From Clostridiaceae bacterium (GTDB taxonomy: Bacteria > Bacillota > Clostridia > Saccharofermentanales > DTU023): DNA of 64,000 bases. The notes beneath the pieces are model-generated. The model was not told where the DNA came from. It ran no database searches and saw nothing but the letters and a program-made list of their open reading frames with translations. Of this stretch, positions 62,818 to 64,000 are shown in pieces. The translations under genes were made by a program, and so were the position numbers. Where the stretch lies: contig DUPV01000015.1 of NCBI GenBank assembly GCA_012838135.1, positions 1 to 64,000 of the forward strand, read 5' to 3'. Within the stretch, counting starts at the first letter, position 1; each line of letters starts with the position of its first letter.

Positions 62818-64000
62818 TTATCTGAACAAATCGAGAAAACGATCCCAGATGTTTTTATCGGGTTCTGCTTCAATTACAGGTTCCGGTTCGGCTTTTTTCG
62901 GAATAGGCTCGCTCATTATTACAAATTGAATTTTCGCCGGGGTCGGATTCTTGGCTGATGCAAAAGAAGGCATTGCTTCACTACTTTGATAGTCAGCTAA
63001 TAATTCATCCACCATTTCATCAATGCTTTCATCCATTGTCAAAGTGCCTTTATACAATTCTTCTGCGCCGTCAGCCAATTCAGCACTGCCTGTTTCAAGC
63101 TGAGTGACACCGTCACTAAATTCAGTAAAACCGGTCGACAATTCGGTTAAACCGGAGGAAAGTTCACTTGTGCCGTCAGTATATTTCTTGACTCCACTAT
63201 TTAAGCTTGAGGAATTTTCAGCTAAAGTATCAACACCTCCGGTATAACCGGCAACACCGGCCGATAGTCCGGAAAGCCCGTTACTTAATGTACCTAAGCC
63301 GGTGCCTAACTGCTCATACCCGGATGTTAAAGCTGTCGTATTCTTTAATGGCGTACCTCCATTCAACAATCCGGCACTGCCTTGAGCAATTTGACCGACT
63401 CCTGCCAAGTATTGAGTTAAACCGCCATAAAAATCCGGTTGGTTTGGATCAGCATTTTTATATCCGAAACTTAATTTATTTACGCCATCAACATAGGCAC
63501 CTAGTCCGGCATTGAAGGTCAAGTATTCATTATTTAAATTGCTAATAGCGATGGCCAAGTCTAAAAGACCTGCGAGTTGACCGACTTGAGCCATTGAAGC
63601 CAAACTGCCTTCTATTGCGGCAAAGCCGTTCGTGTTGATTTTATCTCGGATTATAATCAAATTATCAGTCAATAAAGTTAAATTAGTCCTTGGTCCTTGT
63701 TCATGTTCAAGATATGCAAAAATACTTTGAACCATTGGATCAATCATAATTTGATCTGCGCTAAAATTCAGTCCTTGGAGATATCCGGTCAGAGCTTGTT
63801 GACTGATCGAATTATTTATTGCTGTTAAACCACCGATAATTTCTGTTAGACCGGCTTTCAATTCCGTCATTTGAGTAGAAAAATTAGCAAGATCCGTGCT
63901 AAATTGAGGAATTTGTGCAGTCAAAATCAATAGTTGCTGTTTAAGCAATGCTATCTCCTCAACAGTGCCAAGTTGACTCACTTCTGCGGACATTGTTTGA
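62818..64000 (-). CDS. MMPL/RND-type transporter, C-terminal part (runs off the window)
   Basis: The 391 visible residues are an extracytoplasmic helical domain with many short repeats of the form LSxGLxxLSxGxxxxxxGVxxL (for example SELSSGLTELSTGFTEFSDG), as in the large loop of MMPL family transporters and YhgE/Pip proteins. The end FASAKNPTPAKIQFVIMSEP followed by a charged tail and IWDRFLDLFR resembles the C-terminus of Firmicute MMPL proteins. The frame stays open to the window edge (CAA ACA before the listed ATG), so the true start and the membrane helices lie beyond base 64000. The final 20 residues have no membrane helix. Confidence 0.7.
   Translation of the reverse strand, partial: QTMSAEVSQLGTVEEIALLKQQLLILTAQIPQFSTDLANFSTQMTELKAGLTEIIGGLTAINNSISQQALTGYLQGLNFSADQIMIDPMVQSIFAYLEHEQGPRTNLTLLTDNLIIIRDKINTNGFAAIEGSLASMAQVGQLAGLLDLAIAISNLNNEYLTFNAGLGAYVDGVNKLSFGYKNADPNQPDFYGGLTQYLAGVGQIAQGSAGLLNGGTPLKNTTALTSGYEQLGTGLGTLSNGLSGLSAGVAGYTGGVDTLAENSSSLNSGVKKYTDGTSELSSGLTELSTGFTEFSDGVTQLETGSAELADGAEELYKGTLTMDESIDEMVDELLADYQSSEAMPSFASAKNPTPAKIQFVIMSEPIPKKAEPEPVIEAEPDKNIWDRFLDLFR

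Overview
The window looks like a low-GC, Gram-positive anaerobe of the Clostridia (Oscillospiraceae-like is my guess, not shown). Evidence: a six-gene Rnf ferredoxin:NAD oxidoreductase operon, a SigI/RsgI pair, lipoprotein signal peptides with a Cys lipobox, strong AGGAGG-type ribosome binding sites, the Firmicute-type ThyA and a complete polyphosphate enzyme set. No rRNA, CRISPR array or prophage is visible.

Layout. 1-6.4 kb is an accessory stretch: a TraX-like membrane protein, a membrane protein, a two-gene module (HEAT-like repeat protein with zinc ribbon, plus zinc-ribbon membrane protein), a flavodoxin, a HhH-GPD DNA glycosylase, four tRNA genes (Gln-CTG alone; His-Gln-Lys as a cluster with its own terminator) and worn remnants of Xre-type regulators. 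6.4-11.4 kb is a minus-strand iron/metallophore-type ABC uptake operon (lipoprotein, permease, ATPase) extended by an alpha/beta hydrolase and a cupin, read from a near-consensus promoter through a leader of about 330 nt. 11.6-16.8 kb is rnfCDGEAB on the plus strand. 16.9-28.7 kb is housekeeping on the minus strand: tandem-domain PPK2, Ogt-like methyltransferase, folA, thyA, comEA, rsfS, a nadD-yqeK fusion, purH, prfB, a membrane protein, an ACT-domain regulator and rdgB. 28.9-30.6 kb is sigI-rsgI, followed convergently by a GGDEF protein.

31.9-43.6 kb is a sugar-alcohol/pentose catabolic island: DeoR-type regulator, xylulokinase-like FGGY kinase, split transketolase, a broken deoC, GldA-like, zinc-type and SDR-type dehydrogenases, and a ribose-type ABC importer. 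One end abuts an IS3-like terminus and the other a scrapyard of mobile DNA (43.7-48.6 kb): a MITE-like element, two IS66 remnants in opposite orientation, an intact-looking IS110/IS1111 element with 14-bp subterminal inverted repeats and a structured non-coding end, and the 3' part of a group II intron reverse transcriptase.

48.7-64 kb returns to chromosomal backbone: an M3-peptidase-like protein without a visible zinc motif, argS, an NDP-sugar pyrophosphorylase-like gene, ppk1, an exopolyphosphatase-HD protein, pfkA, a NYN-LOTUS protein, a zinc uptake system (znuA with a His-rich loop, znuC, znuB) with its Fur-family regulator and two Fur/Zur-type operator boxes, and the C-terminal part of an MMPL-type protein running off the end.

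How it fits together: Rnf links ferredoxin oxidation to ion pumping and NADH; polyP is made by Ppk1, hydrolysed by the Ppx-like protein and used by the PPK2 protein to phosphorylate nucleotides; the island would import a polyol or pentose, oxidise it, phosphorylate it to a ketopentose phosphate and pass it to transketolase. The most unusual items are the zinc-less M3-like protein, the IS1111-type element with its candidate guide RNA, the long leader before the metallophore operon with its added hydrolase and cupin, and the freshly decaying deoC.
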